Virus record (IMG/VR): IMGVR_UViG_3300000553_000286
Coordinates: 1 to 26,194 of that record
Direction: 5' to 3' (one strand)
DNA length: 26,194 bases
DNA from: a virus
In this document: positions 6,900-14,458 of the stretch, one piece after another
Position numbering within the stretch: the stretch's first letter is position 1
Layout: every line of letters begins with the position of its first letter
Notes under the pieces: generated by a model
The model's input: only the letters and a program-made list of their open reading frames with translations
Told to the model about the DNA's origin: nothing
The model's database searches: none
Made by a program: the position numbers and the translations under genes

Positions 6900-7640
6900 T
6901 TAGTTTTCGATTTTAATGTTAATGGCGTGCTGTTCGTTGAACGATGGTACAGTGGTTTTAATTGGGGGAATTCCTTGTTTTGCTTGATATGCTGCAAGAG
7001 CTTGTGCCGCTGTATCGGTTTGACTTGTAGCCAATTCAATGGCAGTATCCAAGTCAACACTATCTTGTGCAACTCTGACCCTACCAGCAGCCTGATTTTT
7101 TTCATCTTCTACCTGTTGAGCAATCCTATTCAAAGTATCCCCAGAACTACCAATAGATGATACCATACCAGAAGCCATTTCAGTAAGCTCTGCCGTGGCT
7201 TTTTGAAGCTTCATTTCATCAATATTATGAGCTACTGCTTCAAGTTTATCCTTGGCAGCTTTCACGGAAGCATCACGGATTTTTGTAAGTGTATTATATT
7301 GGGTATTCGCAGCATCCAATGAAGTTTTCACAGTTGCATGAGTACTTTCATTGGTTTGAAGCTTTAATGCCACTTGTCCTGCAAGATCGGTTTTGCCCGA
7401 TGTAATAAGAGCATTAAGTTTTTGAGTTAAATCATCATGTTCAATTGTAAGAGATTTATCTCTACTTCCCAAAGATGCAATATTGCCCGCATGATGTGCC
7501 AAGGCAGTATTATATTTTGCAATTTCCTCTCGTAAATGATTTTGTTCATTTTCAAGTAAGGCGGAAGGATTTTTCTTTTCGAGTGAACTAACACCCAATC
7601 CGAACCATCCCATAAACATATTCCATAGTCGTTTTAGCAT
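6900..7640 (-). CDS. PspA/IM30 (Vipp1, ESCRT-III-like) family protein, 246 aa
   Basis: The amphipathic N-terminal helix MLKRLWNMFMGWFG and the following ALLENEQNHLREEIAKYN and HHAGNIASL blocks match the PspA/IM30 pattern; most of the rest (to about residue 205) is long coiled coil. Family members assemble on the inner face of the membrane and stabilise or repair it under stress. A phage copy could protect the envelope during infection, counter membrane-targeting defence, or act in lysis timing; these are inferences. Length is close to bacterial PspA plus a short tail. It is the first gene after promoter copy 4, with the ATG six bases from the TACAAT box, and it precedes an exported membrane protein. 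Confidence 0.8.
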   Translation of the reverse strand: MLKRLWNMFMGWFGLGVSSLEKKNPSALLENEQNHLREEIAKYNTALAHHAGNIASLGSRDKSLTIEHDDLTQKLNALITSGKTDLAGQVALKLQTNESTHATVKTSLDAANTQYNTLTKIRDASVKAAKDKLEAVAHNIDEMKLQKATAELTEMASGMVSSIGSSGDTLNRIAQQVEDEKNQAAGRVRVAQDSVDLDTAIELATSQTDTAAQALAAYQAKQGIPPIKTTVPSFNEQHAINIKIEN

Positions 7641-7646
7641 AAATTG

Positions 7647-7668
7647 ATTGTAATCTGGTTTTAATTTT
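7647..7668 (-). promoter_or_regulatory. Conserved phage promoter element (copy 4)
   Basis: Minus strand AAAATTAAAACC-AGAT-TACAAT, then six bases and the ATG of the PspA-like gene at 7640. It follows the tRNA-like gene. Confidence 0.75.
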
Positions 7669-7674
7669 AGAAAT

Positions 7675-7795
7675 TGGCGGGGAGTGTGGGACTTGAACCT
7701 AACCCTATTTCATGAAACTACAACTAGTATCATTTCATGTTTTCAGGCCACACCATACCTTTCGTCAGGCAATTCTACCATTAAACTAACTCCCC
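7675..7795 (-). tRNA. tRNA-like gene with encoded CCA, 121 nt, anticodon uncertain
   Basis: A perfect 7-bp acceptor stem (GGGGAGT with ACTCCCC) is followed by discriminator G and an encoded CCA. A D-arm is visible (GTTT, loop AATGGTA, GAAT with wobble ends), and the T-loop has the canonical GTTCAAGTC. The rest is abnormal. The anticodon stem folds best as TGCCT/AGGTA with only six loop bases, the T-stem is partly unpaired (TTAGG with CCCAC), and about 45 extra bases lie between the anticodon arm and the T-arm, including a hairpin CATGAA...TTCATG. It may be a tRNA with a long insertion, a decayed tRNA, or a special tRNA-like RNA. Val(GAC) is one possible reading but is weakly supported. Confidence 0.6.
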
Positions 7796-7802
7796 TATAA
7801 TC

Positions 7803-9296
7803 TTAGAAATTGGTTGCAACTTCTGCACGAATTTCACTAAGTTTCCAATCCACTAATAGCGTTCCATCGAGGAATACAGTTTTAAGTTCCCCCCCTTCTT
7901 CCTCTTCAGAAGTGCATTGATCTTTGAGAACATAATCCTTACCAATTTTATCTACTCGTAGAAGTCCTTTGGCGGATTTTTTCATACCCACTCCCCCATC
8001 CGTAACTGGATCTTTAAAGATTTCTCTAAATTCTCCATCTACGATAGATGAAGTGGCTTTACATGCCCACCCTAGAGTATCACGGGATCTGTATTCGTAA
8101 GAAAATGATCCTATCCCGTACAATACACAGCTTGAAGCAAATCCCATATCTTTCAATTTAGCAAAAATCTTAATAGATAGAGGTAGAGTGATAGCCTCGC
8201 CATATAGTAGTCCAATATGAGAATCTAATTCTTTATACCCTTTACTATTCACTGTCCCTCCAAAAATATCCCATAACAATCGAACTGCTCCTTTATATTC
8301 AGGAGAATCTACGGGAGCATCAGGATCACCACAAATAATTTCTAAGGGGGTTTTAGGAGAAGAATCTGGTCTAATTACAACCTTTCCATCTCTTGTCATA
8401 ATCTTATCCTTTAGGCGTGGAAGATAATCACAAATCACATTCCAAAGGGACCAAGTATCACTAACCATAGATAGAATGCCTGTAGGAAATGTTTCCGTAA
8501 TCCACTTTTCATAATTTTTAAATTCTTTCTCTTTCTTTCCAGAGCATACACATGAATGTTCATTGGCATACACACTACAACCAACTAATTCATTATCAGA
8601 GTTCGCATTATAGTAATCTTCAAGGAAATCAATAGCGGGAACATTATCCGTGCCAACAAAACTTAATAAGTGACCAGCCCCAGACATAATAGCATCTTGT
8701 GGACCACTACAACCACGAAGTTGAAAATCGTGGAAGAAGAACTTAACTAATTCAGGATCAACCCCTGTAGCGTTAGCAGCATTCAATCCAATTTGTTTAT
8801 ACTTTCTAGCAATGGTAGCACTAGTAGAAGTTTTCCAAATTAAACAACTAAGGGCATCTTCCAAATATCCAGCAAACCATCCCATTCCTTTAACGGTGTT
8901 AGTTAAAGTGAAGAATGGAATTTTTGCATCTACTACCGATCCTTCTGGAAGGGCTTTAATCTTAATTGGTAAGTACCCAAGATCATGTAATTGTTCAATA
9001 TGGTCGGTCGATACCGCATCTTTACCTAGAGCATTATCCATCCTTCGCTTATATTTACGAATTACTTCATCTTTCGGTTTGTTGAAAAATTCACTATTCC
9101 AAGTGTCAATTAGAAAATATTTAATAAAATATTGAAGACCAAAAAGAACGATCTTATCGTCAGTACCATCAACCTTTTCCAAATGTTTTGTAGATCTTGG
9201 GGTGAAATTATTATATAGATATTCTGTTTCAGGACCATAAAACTTGAAGTGATTGGCCTTGTAAAAATCAATTAAGTGTAGCGGATTTAGTTTCAT
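7803..9296 (-). CDS. nampT: Nicotinamide phosphoribosyltransferase (NAMPT), 497 aa
   Basis: It catalyses nicotinamide plus PRPP to NMN and pyrophosphate, the first step of NAD+ salvage. Conserved blocks are the nicotinamide-sandwich segment FHDFQLRGCSGPQDA (human NAMPT HDFGYRGVSS), GTDNVPAIDFLEDYY, the catalytic histidine in SVYANEHSCV (His247, the human number), VVIRPDSSPKTPLEI (phosphate-binding Arg-Pro-Asp), and VLYGIGSFSYEYRSRDTLGW. Length is close to the human enzyme (491). It is encoded in one unit with PRPP synthetase, which supplies its co-substrate, and with a small membrane peptide whose frame overlaps the first codons. The unit matches known phage NAD+-salvage modules; an NMN adenylyltransferase is not in this window. 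Confidence 0.95.
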   Translation of the reverse strand: MKLNPLHLIDFYKANHFKFYGPETEYLYNNFTPRSTKHLEKVDGTDDKIVLFGLQYFIKYFLIDTWNSEFFNKPKDEVIRKYKRRMDNALGKDAVSTDHIEQLHDLGYLPIKIKALPEGSVVDAKIPFFTLTNTVKGMGWFAGYLEDALSCLIWKTSTSATIARKYKQIGLNAANATGVDPELVKFFFHDFQLRGCSGPQDAIMSGAGHLLSFVGTDNVPAIDFLEDYYNANSDNELVGCSVYANEHSCVCSGKKEKEFKNYEKWITETFPTGILSMVSDTWSLWNVICDYLPRLKDKIMTRDGKVVIRPDSSPKTPLEIICGDPDAPVDSPEYKGAVRLLWDIFGGTVNSKGYKELDSHIGLLYGEAITLPLSIKIFAKLKDMGFASSCVLYGIGSFSYEYRSRDTLGWACKATSSIVDGEFREIFKDPVTDGGVGMKKSAKGLLRVDKIGKDYVLKDQCTSEEEEGGELKTVFLDGTLLVDWKLSEIRAEVATNF

Positions 9297-9360
9297 ATTG
9301 TGTTTGCACTATAGTTAGAAGTGTGAGAAAAATGAAACCTCCAAATAGATACTTATTCAT
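9268..9360 (-). CDS. Small membrane peptide, 30 aa
   Basis: A short frame MNKYLFGGFIFLTLLTIVQT followed by ten residues (QYETKSATLN). It has one hydrophobic helix and could be a membrane peptide or a leader peptide with an uncleaved signal. A TATAAT box lies exactly six bases before the ATG (9367-9372), the same geometry as the other promoters, but without the AAAACC half. The frame overlaps the NAMPT start by 29 bases, so it may be coupled to it. Too short to be certain. Confidence 0.4.
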   Translation of the reverse strand: MNKYLFGGFIFLTLLTIVQTQYETKSATLN

Positions 9361-9378
9361 ATGCTAATTATAGTAACT

Positions 9379-10308
9379 TTATTGTATTTTAAAACAAGTG
9401 AATTTATTATCTAATGTATAATGATATTTATCCCAGTTTTGTTTAGAGTTGCTGGTATATACTTGATCGAAATATTCTACTGCGTTTTGAATTCCTTGCA
9501 CGCAATCAGAATGTGATGTAAATAATAGCAATCGACCACAATTTTTTTCTTTTAATTTTTTACCCAGTCCAATAAACGTACCCGCCATGGAATTTATATC
9601 ATCAACAATAAGCGTAGGATACCCATTAAGATCATCAGCTTGCACGTAGAACTCTTTCAACGATCCATCCTTAACATCCCTAATCTTTTCGCAGCGAATC
9701 AAGTGGTAGTTTCTAAAACCATCACCATTGGATAGTTGTTGCACTAGTTTACCGACTCTCTTACCTGCTCCCGCATCAGGGCATACAATATTGAAATTAT
9801 GTCCATCTGAATTATCATATACAATCTCTTTTACAAAATCAAAATCATGGTCAAATACTTCAACATTATTGAGTAATGCGGGAGTGACTTCACTATGAGG
9901 TGAATAAATAATAACTTTATCAAAATTACAATTATTGATAATATCTGTGAATACTTTAATAGTCAGAGGTTCTCCCACATTACATACCCGATCTTGTCTC
10001 GCGGCAGGAAAATATGGAAGAACTAAGCTAATGTTATTAAAGCCCATCCGACGAGCAGCATCATTAGCCAGAACAATATCAAATAAATCCTTAACTGAAT
10101 TATATCGTTGGGAAATTATTAAATGACCGACTTTATCAATCTCTGTGGTAATTTGAAAATGTGGTTCACCGCCCTTAAATTCAAATTTCTTAAATTTAAG
10201 ATAAAAAGTATCCTCGACTAAGGCAAAAGGATCAAATTCCTCATCCAAGTTTAAAACAAAAACTTCTTCTGCTTGGTATTTCCAATTAATGTGTAGTCTA
10301 TTCTTCAT
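9379..10308 (-). CDS. prs: Ribose-phosphate pyrophosphokinase (PRPP synthetase), 309 aa
   Basis: It makes PRPP from ribose-5-phosphate and ATP. Diagnostic blocks are LPYFPAARQDR (residues 97-107), the metal/ATP segment YSPHSEVTPALL, the CPDAGAGKRVGKL flexible-loop region, and the PRPP-binding loop LIVDDINSMAGTFIGLG (about 233-249). The length is that of bacterial Prs. It is the first gene of its unit, with the ATG six bases after a TATAAT box, and it feeds PRPP to NAMPT encoded just downstream. Phage versions are known to pair with NAMPT for NAD+ resynthesis. Confidence 0.94.
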   Translation of the reverse strand: MKNRLHINWKYQAEEVFVLNLDEEFDPFALVEDTFYLKFKKFEFKGGEPHFQITTEIDKVGHLIISQRYNSVKDLFDIVLANDAARRMGFNNISLVLPYFPAARQDRVCNVGEPLTIKVFTDIINNCNFDKVIIYSPHSEVTPALLNNVEVFDHDFDFVKEIVYDNSDGHNFNIVCPDAGAGKRVGKLVQQLSNGDGFRNYHLIRCEKIRDVKDGSLKEFYVQADDLNGYPTLIVDDINSMAGTFIGLGKKLKEKNCGRLLLFTSHSDCVQGIQNAVEYFDQVYTSNSKQNWDKYHYTLDNKFTCFKIQ

Positions 10309-10314
10309 GTGATT

Positions 10315-10336
10315 ATTATAGTCTGGTTTTAATTAA
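10315..10336 (-). promoter_or_regulatory. Conserved phage promoter element (copy 5)
   Basis: Minus strand TTAATTAAAACC-AGAC-TATAAT, then six bases and the ATG of PRPP synthetase at 10308. It overlaps the upstream stop codon. Confidence 0.8.
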
Positions 10337-10614
10337 AATAGTTCGAGAAAATTATCAAGTAGATTTCTAGCTCTAACTTTAGCTCTATTAACTCCAATAG
10401 CCTTTCCAAGTTCAAAGCCATAATCATATACAAAAGTTGTCCATGATCTATGGCTAGTTATTCTCCTATTAACTGGAATATAAACTTCCATAGGATCAAA
10501 CATACATCGCCAACAAGACAATTCCGAACAGGATTCCACATTTGTATACCCCAATCCTCTTAAAAATTCTTCTGTTTGAGGATCATCCAATGAGACTTTT
10601 TTATAACAGGTCAT
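10333..10614 (-). CDS. Hypothetical Cys-containing phage protein, 93 aa
   Basis: Unknown protein. A cysteine cluster, VESCSELSCWRCMFDP, could bind a metal, but the spacing matches no zinc-finger class I know. The C-terminus is helical and basic (GVNRAKVRARNLLDNFLELF). It starts three bases after the stop of the membrane protein gene upstream and is the last gene of the rIIB unit. Confidence 0.6.
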   Translation of the reverse strand: MTCYKKVSLDDPQTEEFLRGLGYTNVESCSELSCWRCMFDPMEVYIPVNRRITSHRSWTTFVYDYGFELGKAIGVNRAKVRARNLLDNFLELF

Positions 10615-10617
10615 AAC

Positions 10618-10965
10618 TTATGGTTGGATTATTTCGACAGTATACGTGGGAGTTCCCGTATAAAAGCCCCAAGCATTTTTCGTATTAACTTTTCTAACTT
10701 GAAGAGGAACATCTACAAATTTCAAATCGGTTACAATCTGAGTAGGATTTCCGTCTGACTGAACAATAATTTCATTATTTATCTTATAGGAAATAGCTCG
10801 GGTAGTAACATTACTACCATCGAACATAGGAGCAAATTGTAAAACTCCCATCACGCAAAGAGCAACTAAACTGAGTCCAAATATAAAAACATCTCGACCT
10901 TTATAAATGGAATAAACAAATAACCACAATACTAACGCCAAACTTAAAATATATGTATAATTCAT
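10618..10965 (-). CDS. Predicted membrane protein with two helices, 115 aa
   Basis: Two adjacent hydrophobic segments (about residues 3-19, YILSLALVLWLFVYSIY, and 27-47, FIFGLSLVALCVMGVLQFAP) are followed by a polar beta-rich tail with no motif. The likely topology is a hairpin in the inner membrane with a soluble domain on one side. It lies between rIIB and a Cys-containing protein in the same unit; rII proteins of T4 are also membrane-associated, so a shared site of action is possible. Confidence 0.65.
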   Translation of the reverse strand: MNYTYILSLALVLWLFVYSIYKGRDVFIFGLSLVALCVMGVLQFAPMFDGSNVTTRAISYKINNEIIVQSDGNPTQIVTDLKFVDVPLQVRKVNTKNAWGFYTGTPTYTVEIIQP

Positions 10966-10973
10966 AATTTATT

Positions 10974-10998
10974 TCAAATAAGGGAGGATTGAACTCCC
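10974..10998 (-). other. tRNA T-arm-like hairpin in the rIIB downstream gap
   Basis: Minus strand GGGAG-TTCAATC-CTCCC, a perfect 5-bp stem with a 7-base loop obeying the T-loop rule GTTCAANYC, followed by TTATTTG and A. No matching 5' acceptor half is found 45-55 bases upstream, where rIIB is coding. It is either a tRNA remnant or a weak intrinsic terminator (GC stem then TTATTT). Confidence 0.5.
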
Positions 10999-11007
10999 CA
11001 TTTTATA

Positions 11008-12024
11008 TTACACGATAACAAAAACAATACCATCATCGGTATACCACGAATACCCAAGATCTTGTAAAGCATCTAGTACTTCTAACTTAGAGGGCCAAGC
11101 AGGGGAAAATGCCGACTGAATTTGGCGAACAGTTACTTCATCAATTCCCGCATCGCTCTTACGACCCAAATACCCCTGAACTCTATCAATAAATTCAGTA
11201 CGTTCCTTGGAACCATCTGGCACTAGAGTATCTTCTCCATCTTCATCCACTACAGAGGAAGTAATTTTCGATACATAATCCGCAATGACTTCGTACTTAC
11301 ATACGCGGCACTTTTGAAATTCGCAATCCATTGGAACCGACACCACATCAGCAGGATCGACTTTAACCAATACCATACGGGAAGCAAATCCCTTGGCATA
11401 ATCCAATGACCCAACATGAAGACCATGAGAACATTCATTTTGGCGAACGTCATCAACATCCCTACGACGAACTTCAATCACTTCTCCTACGCCATTGTAG
11501 ATTTGGCCCTCACTATTAACCGTTCCTTGAAGGACTTTAGTGGCCTTATTACCATGAGAGGAATAATAATTTTGTTGAACTCCCTTATAGGCAAGAATAC
11601 AACCATCATCTGTAAGAGGAAGCTCCCGATATGAAAGGAAATCAATAAGTTCCTTCACAGAGGAAGAACTTGGATTATTGTGAAGTTTATCCCAGAAGCT
11701 AACAAAGTGCTTAACCGGAAGACCATCCTCCAAAATTGAGAGAACTTTCTTAACCAGAGTTACTGGAAGTTCTTCCCCTTGGTAGAATACCGACCCGTCC
11801 TTGTATTCAAATCCCTCTTGGTCCTTAATAGATTTCACCGTAAGAGGTCCAGGATTCAAAATTGATAATACTGCGGCCTCTTGTTCTTCCACTGGAAGAT
11901 TTAGAGCTTTAATAATAGCGGGATAACGCTTATCGGTTTTTTCCAAGCGGGCATTCTGTCCATTTAAGAACAGTGTGATTGCGACATCATTTGTGATATA
12001 TGATAATTTGTGTTCTGTTTTCAT
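11008..12024 (-). CDS. rIIB: rIIB-like protein, 338 aa
   Basis: The middle resembles T4-type rIIB: VSFWDKLHNNPSSSSVKELI, LPLTDDGCILAYKGV and the conserved ECSHGLHVGSLDYAKGF. A C-terminal extension (about residues 265-338) looks like a small winged-helix or helical domain. In T4, rIIA and rIIB affect membrane integrity and exclusion of superinfecting or prophage-encoded systems; the biochemical role is unresolved. Unlike most units here its start is not leaderless: the promoter box at 12060-12065 predicts a leader of about 29 bases, and a 7-codon upstream frame ends at the rIIB start (TCATGA). Confidence 0.85.
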   Translation of the reverse strand: MKTEHKLSYITNDVAITLFLNGQNARLEKTDKRYPAIIKALNLPVEEQEAAVLSILNPGPLTVKSIKDQEGFEYKDGSVFYQGEELPVTLVKKVLSILEDGLPVKHFVSFWDKLHNNPSSSSVKELIDFLSYRELPLTDDGCILAYKGVQQNYYSSHGNKATKVLQGTVNSEGQIYNGVGEVIEVRRRDVDDVRQNECSHGLHVGSLDYAKGFASRMVLVKVDPADVVSVPMDCEFQKCRVCKYEVIADYVSKITSSVVDEDGEDTLVPDGSKERTEFIDRVQGYLGRKSDAGIDEVTVRQIQSAFSPAWPSKLEVLDALQDLGYSWYTDDGIVFVIV

Positions 12025-12044
12025 GATATTTTGTAATTGGCCAT
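12021..12044 (-). CDS. Possible 7-codon upstream ORF in the rIIB leader
   Basis: ATG at 12044 encodes MANYKIS and stops at a TGA that overlaps the rIIB ATG (ATGA). This arrangement would allow coupled translation of rIIB in a genome without Shine-Dalgarno sites. Such a short frame may occur by chance. Confidence 0.3.
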   Translation of the reverse strand: MANYKIS

Positions 12045-12059
12045 CTGGACCGTAGGGAT

Positions 12060-12081
12060 ACTATATTCTGGTTTTAATTGA
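12060..12081 (-). promoter_or_regulatory. Conserved phage promoter element (copy 6, rIIB)
   Basis: Minus strand ATCAATTAAAACC-AGAA-TATAGT. The predicted +1 is near 12053, which leaves about 29 bases of leader before the rIIB ATG. It is the only clear case with a long leader. Confidence 0.7.
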
Positions 12082-12166
12082 TAAATTTGATTGGCGAGTT
12101 AAATAAGAGAAGGTTCCGATCACGATATGCAACTATCCACCGGATCTACAACAACCGTCAAGTATT

Positions 12167-12973
12167 ATGCAGCTTCAAAAAGTATTTATTCCATTTGGGA
12201 CTACAATCAATAGTCCATTCTTCTATATTATTAAACACCTTCCATCTGGTAAATTATATGCTGGATATTGTAGCTCAAGAAGACACTGTGATTCTACTTT
12301 ATTCATGACTACTAATGGATATAAAACTTCTTCTAGACTTATTAAAAATATTATTCAGAGTGAGGGATTGCACTCTTTTCATATACTAAAAATAAAACAT
12401 TTTATATGTGCTTCTGACGCAGTTAATTACGAGAGAAGATTCCTAGTGAAAGTCAATGCCATGCGAAATCATTTGTTTTTAAATCAGAGTAACGGGGGAA
12501 AAGAATTTATAAATAAAGGAGGGATTCCCCACACTGAAGAAACTCGTAAAAAGATGAGTAAATCTAGTAGGCGTAGGCGTAGGCCCATGTCAGAAGAAAA
12601 TAAAAAACGATTGGTAGAAGTGAATACTGGAAGAATTGTTTCCGATGAAACAAGACAAAAAATGAGTGATGCTCAGAAAGGCAAAACTTGGTCAACTGGT
12701 TCCAAACAAAAAATGAGTAAACATATGACGGGAAATACATACAATAATGGTAGAATTGCCTCAGAAGAAACCCGAAAGAAGATGAGCAATTCTCAGAAAA
12801 CAAGAATACGTAAACCTCATTCAGAAGAAGCTAAACAGAAAATGAGAGAAGCTAAAAAAGGAAAACCTAGTAATAGGCTAGGGGCAGTCCTCTCAGAAGA
12901 GACTAAACAGAAAATGAGAAAATCTAAATTACTTAGATCTGAAATAATAATTACGACTATTTCTAGTGATTAA
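12167..12973 (+). CDS. GIY-YIG-like homing endonuclease with NUMOD3 repeats, 268 aa
   Basis: One of the few plus-strand genes. The N-terminal part (FFYIIKHLPSGKLYAGYC, then TTNGYKTSSRLIKNII) belongs to a phage GIY-YIG-like family. Four to five NUMOD3 DNA-binding motifs of the SEETRKKMS type follow, separated by basic linkers, consistent with a freestanding homing endonuclease. A run of six arginines comes from a hexanucleotide repeat at 12567-12584. It sits between the rIIB promoter and the YopX gene, opposing both, and its stop overlaps the stop of the YopX gene at 12970-12973. The start ATG is the best available; the preceding 85 bases hold no recognisable gene. Confidence 0.8.
   Translation: MQLQKVFIPFGTTINSPFFYIIKHLPSGKLYAGYCSSRRHCDSTLFMTTNGYKTSSRLIKNIIQSEGLHSFHILKIKHFICASDAVNYERRFLVKVNAMRNHLFLNQSNGGKEFINKGGIPHTEETRKKMSKSSRRRRRPMSEENKKRLVEVNTGRIVSDETRQKMSDAQKGKTWSTGSKQKMSKHMTGNTYNNGRIASEETRKKMSNSQKTRIRKPHSEEAKQKMREAKKGKPSNRLGAVLSEETKQKMRKSKLLRSEIIITTISSD
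12567..12584 (+). repeat. Hexanucleotide tandem repeat (GTAGGC)3
   Basis: Three perfect copies of GTAGGC inside the NUMOD3 endonuclease gene, encoding part of an arginine run. Its length changes in multiples of six, so the frame is kept. Confidence 0.9.
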
Positions 12974-13323
12974 TTTATTAATTCTGGATTTTCGAAGATA
13001 TTCCCAAGCACTCTAACAGATTGTTCTGGACCACATATACCACAATTATCGACTAAGTAGGCACAATTAAGAATATCCCATTGTACTATCCCATCAATAA
13101 CTTGTGATCTATACTCTATTTGTACTATATCCCCTTCATAGATTTTATTACCATGTTTATCCTTTAGACCAGTATATTGTAGTATTTCAGGATCAATATC
13201 AATGGCTTCTGTCCACTCATCATGATCCCAATTATATATGATTGTACCGTCCATACGAATAGCATAATCGTATGGATTCGAAAACACTTTCGTAGTTTTA
13301 TCCCAGATTTTAAAGTCTCTCAT
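12970..13323 (-). CDS. YopX-family protein, 117 aa
   Basis: The YopX family signature is clear: an N-terminal MRDFKIWDKTTKVF followed by EILQYTGLKDKHGNKIYEGD and IVQIEY. Family members are small phage and prophage proteins, originally from the Bacillus phage SPbeta region, without a settled function. It starts seven bases after the DNA ligase stop and is the second gene of that unit. Its 3' end meets the plus-strand endonuclease head-on with overlapping stop codons. Confidence 0.88.
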   Translation of the reverse strand: MRDFKIWDKTTKVFSNPYDYAIRMDGTIIYNWDHDEWTEAIDIDPEILQYTGLKDKHGNKIYEGDIVQIEYRSQVIDGIVQWDILNCAYLVDNCGICGPEQSVRVLGNIFENPELIN

Positions 13324-13329
13324 AATATT

Positions 13330-14430
13330 TTATTCGTAATCTCTGACAGAATGAGTATATCCAAATCGGGGGATGAGTTTACCAGGAGTTTTATTAAAGT
13401 AGACTACTGTAGCCAATTTTCCAATATAATTCTTTTTATTTTTCAACATTTCGGCCTTATATTCCCTTGGACCTTTAATATTACTCTCAAAAGGTTCTCC
13501 CTCTTTAGTTAGGTGACACAATTTCGCTGCCATACCGGAACTATTTCCGACTCCCTCCAGAACATCTAAGATTTCAAACTCTTCGTCTTGAAACTCTTTA
13601 CGCTTCAACAAATTAGCAGAACGCTTAAACTCATAAGGTGTATTAAGTCTGACCATTTGGCCTTCCCAACCTTCTTCCAAAAATTGTTCATAGTACGAAT
13701 CAAGTTCTGTATTATTTTTAGCCACATAGGTTGCTACAGGAATAACATACTTCAAATTATACTTTTCAACAATTTCTTTGATCTTTATAGACCTCTCAGA
13801 AAATATCGAGGAAGCATCACAGATATCATAGCAATGAAATTGAACATACTTTTCAGATTCATCCAAATCCTGCTTAGTGGGCTTTTGCTTCTTAATTAAG
13901 GACATGATTTTATTGAAATCGTCCTTAAAATCATGATTATACAGTTCTCCATCAAGATTAAGATTGGGAAACTCTTTAAATACCACTTCCAATTCTTTTA
14001 GAATGTGGGGAATAGTTACCCAAGGTTTTCCATTACGACTAAATGCTCCAGATCTATTAATGATCGCTCTTGCCCCATCACTCTTTCGTTGGCAATAAAC
14101 TGGAAACTTCACCTTATCCTTACGATCTACCCATTTTTTAGCAAGCATGGGTTCAACATAAAATTGAGTATCAACATTATTGATATCTTGATGATACCCA
14201 GTATCAACTTTCTTTTGCCATGCTGATTGTGCCTCAAAGTCTGCTTGATCGTGTGGCGGTCTTTCGTTTGCTCGACCTTCATTAGTAACAATACACTCCG
14301 TCCATTCAGTAGTTTGTATGGCCCCTCCCAATTGCCCATAATGCGTACGATAGCATTCATCTAAAACTTCTATGGTCCATGTTTGGATAGCGCCAGTTTG
14401 GGTTCTTGAGTATAACGTCGGTAATTTCAT
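13330..14430 (-). CDS. ATP-dependent DNA ligase with WGR-like N-terminus, 366 aa
   Basis: It seals nicks in duplex DNA. Residues 1-80 form a WGR-like domain as in several phage ligases (LYSRTQTGAIQTWTIEV, then EWTECIVTNEGRANERPP). The adenylation core shows motif I YCQRKSDGARAI with the nucleophilic Lys116, motif III NLDGELY (Glu162), EGQMVRL (256-262), and motif V LLKRKEF. The C-terminal part, to VRDYE, is a probable OB-fold. It heads its own unit, with the ATG six bases after a TATACT box, followed by the YopX-like gene. All key residues are intact, so it should be active. Confidence 0.93.
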   Translation of the reverse strand: MKLPTLYSRTQTGAIQTWTIEVLDECYRTHYGQLGGAIQTTEWTECIVTNEGRANERPPHDQADFEAQSAWQKKVDTGYHQDINNVDTQFYVEPMLAKKWVDRKDKVKFPVYCQRKSDGARAIINRSGAFSRNGKPWVTIPHILKELEVVFKEFPNLNLDGELYNHDFKDDFNKIMSLIKKQKPTKQDLDESEKYVQFHCYDICDASSIFSERSIKIKEIVEKYNLKYVIPVATYVAKNNTELDSYYEQFLEEGWEGQMVRLNTPYEFKRSANLLKRKEFQDEEFEILDVLEGVGNSSGMAAKLCHLTKEGEPFESNIKGPREYKAEMLKNKKNYIGKLATVVYFNKTPGKLIPRFGYTHSVRDYE

Positions 14431-14436
14431 GTGTTT

Positions 14437-14458
14437 AGTATAAGCTGGTTTTAATTAC
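14437..14458 (-). promoter_or_regulatory. Conserved phage promoter element (copy 7)
   Basis: Minus strand GTAATTAAAACC-AGCT-TATACT, then six bases and the ATG of DNA ligase at 14430. It overlaps the rIIA stop codon. Confidence 0.75.

Noticed and set aside
6927-7160. Cys-rich plus-strand frame opposite the PspA-like gene
   Set aside because: It is the shadow of the coiled-coil gene, with no start context or family resemblance.
7675-7795. Calling the tRNA-like gene tRNA-Val (GAC)
   Set aside because: That reading places GAC after a T33 but leaves only three outer anticodon-stem pairs, so the identity is left open.
12078-12308. Plus-strand frame overlapping the start of the NUMOD3 endonuclease
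   Set aside because: It starts with TTG, has no recognisable motif, and overlaps in another frame the well-supported GIY-YIG-like coding sequence.
13222-13512. Plus-strand hydrophobic frame across the YopX/ligase junction
   Set aside because: It overlaps two well-identified genes on the other strand and has no supporting motif.
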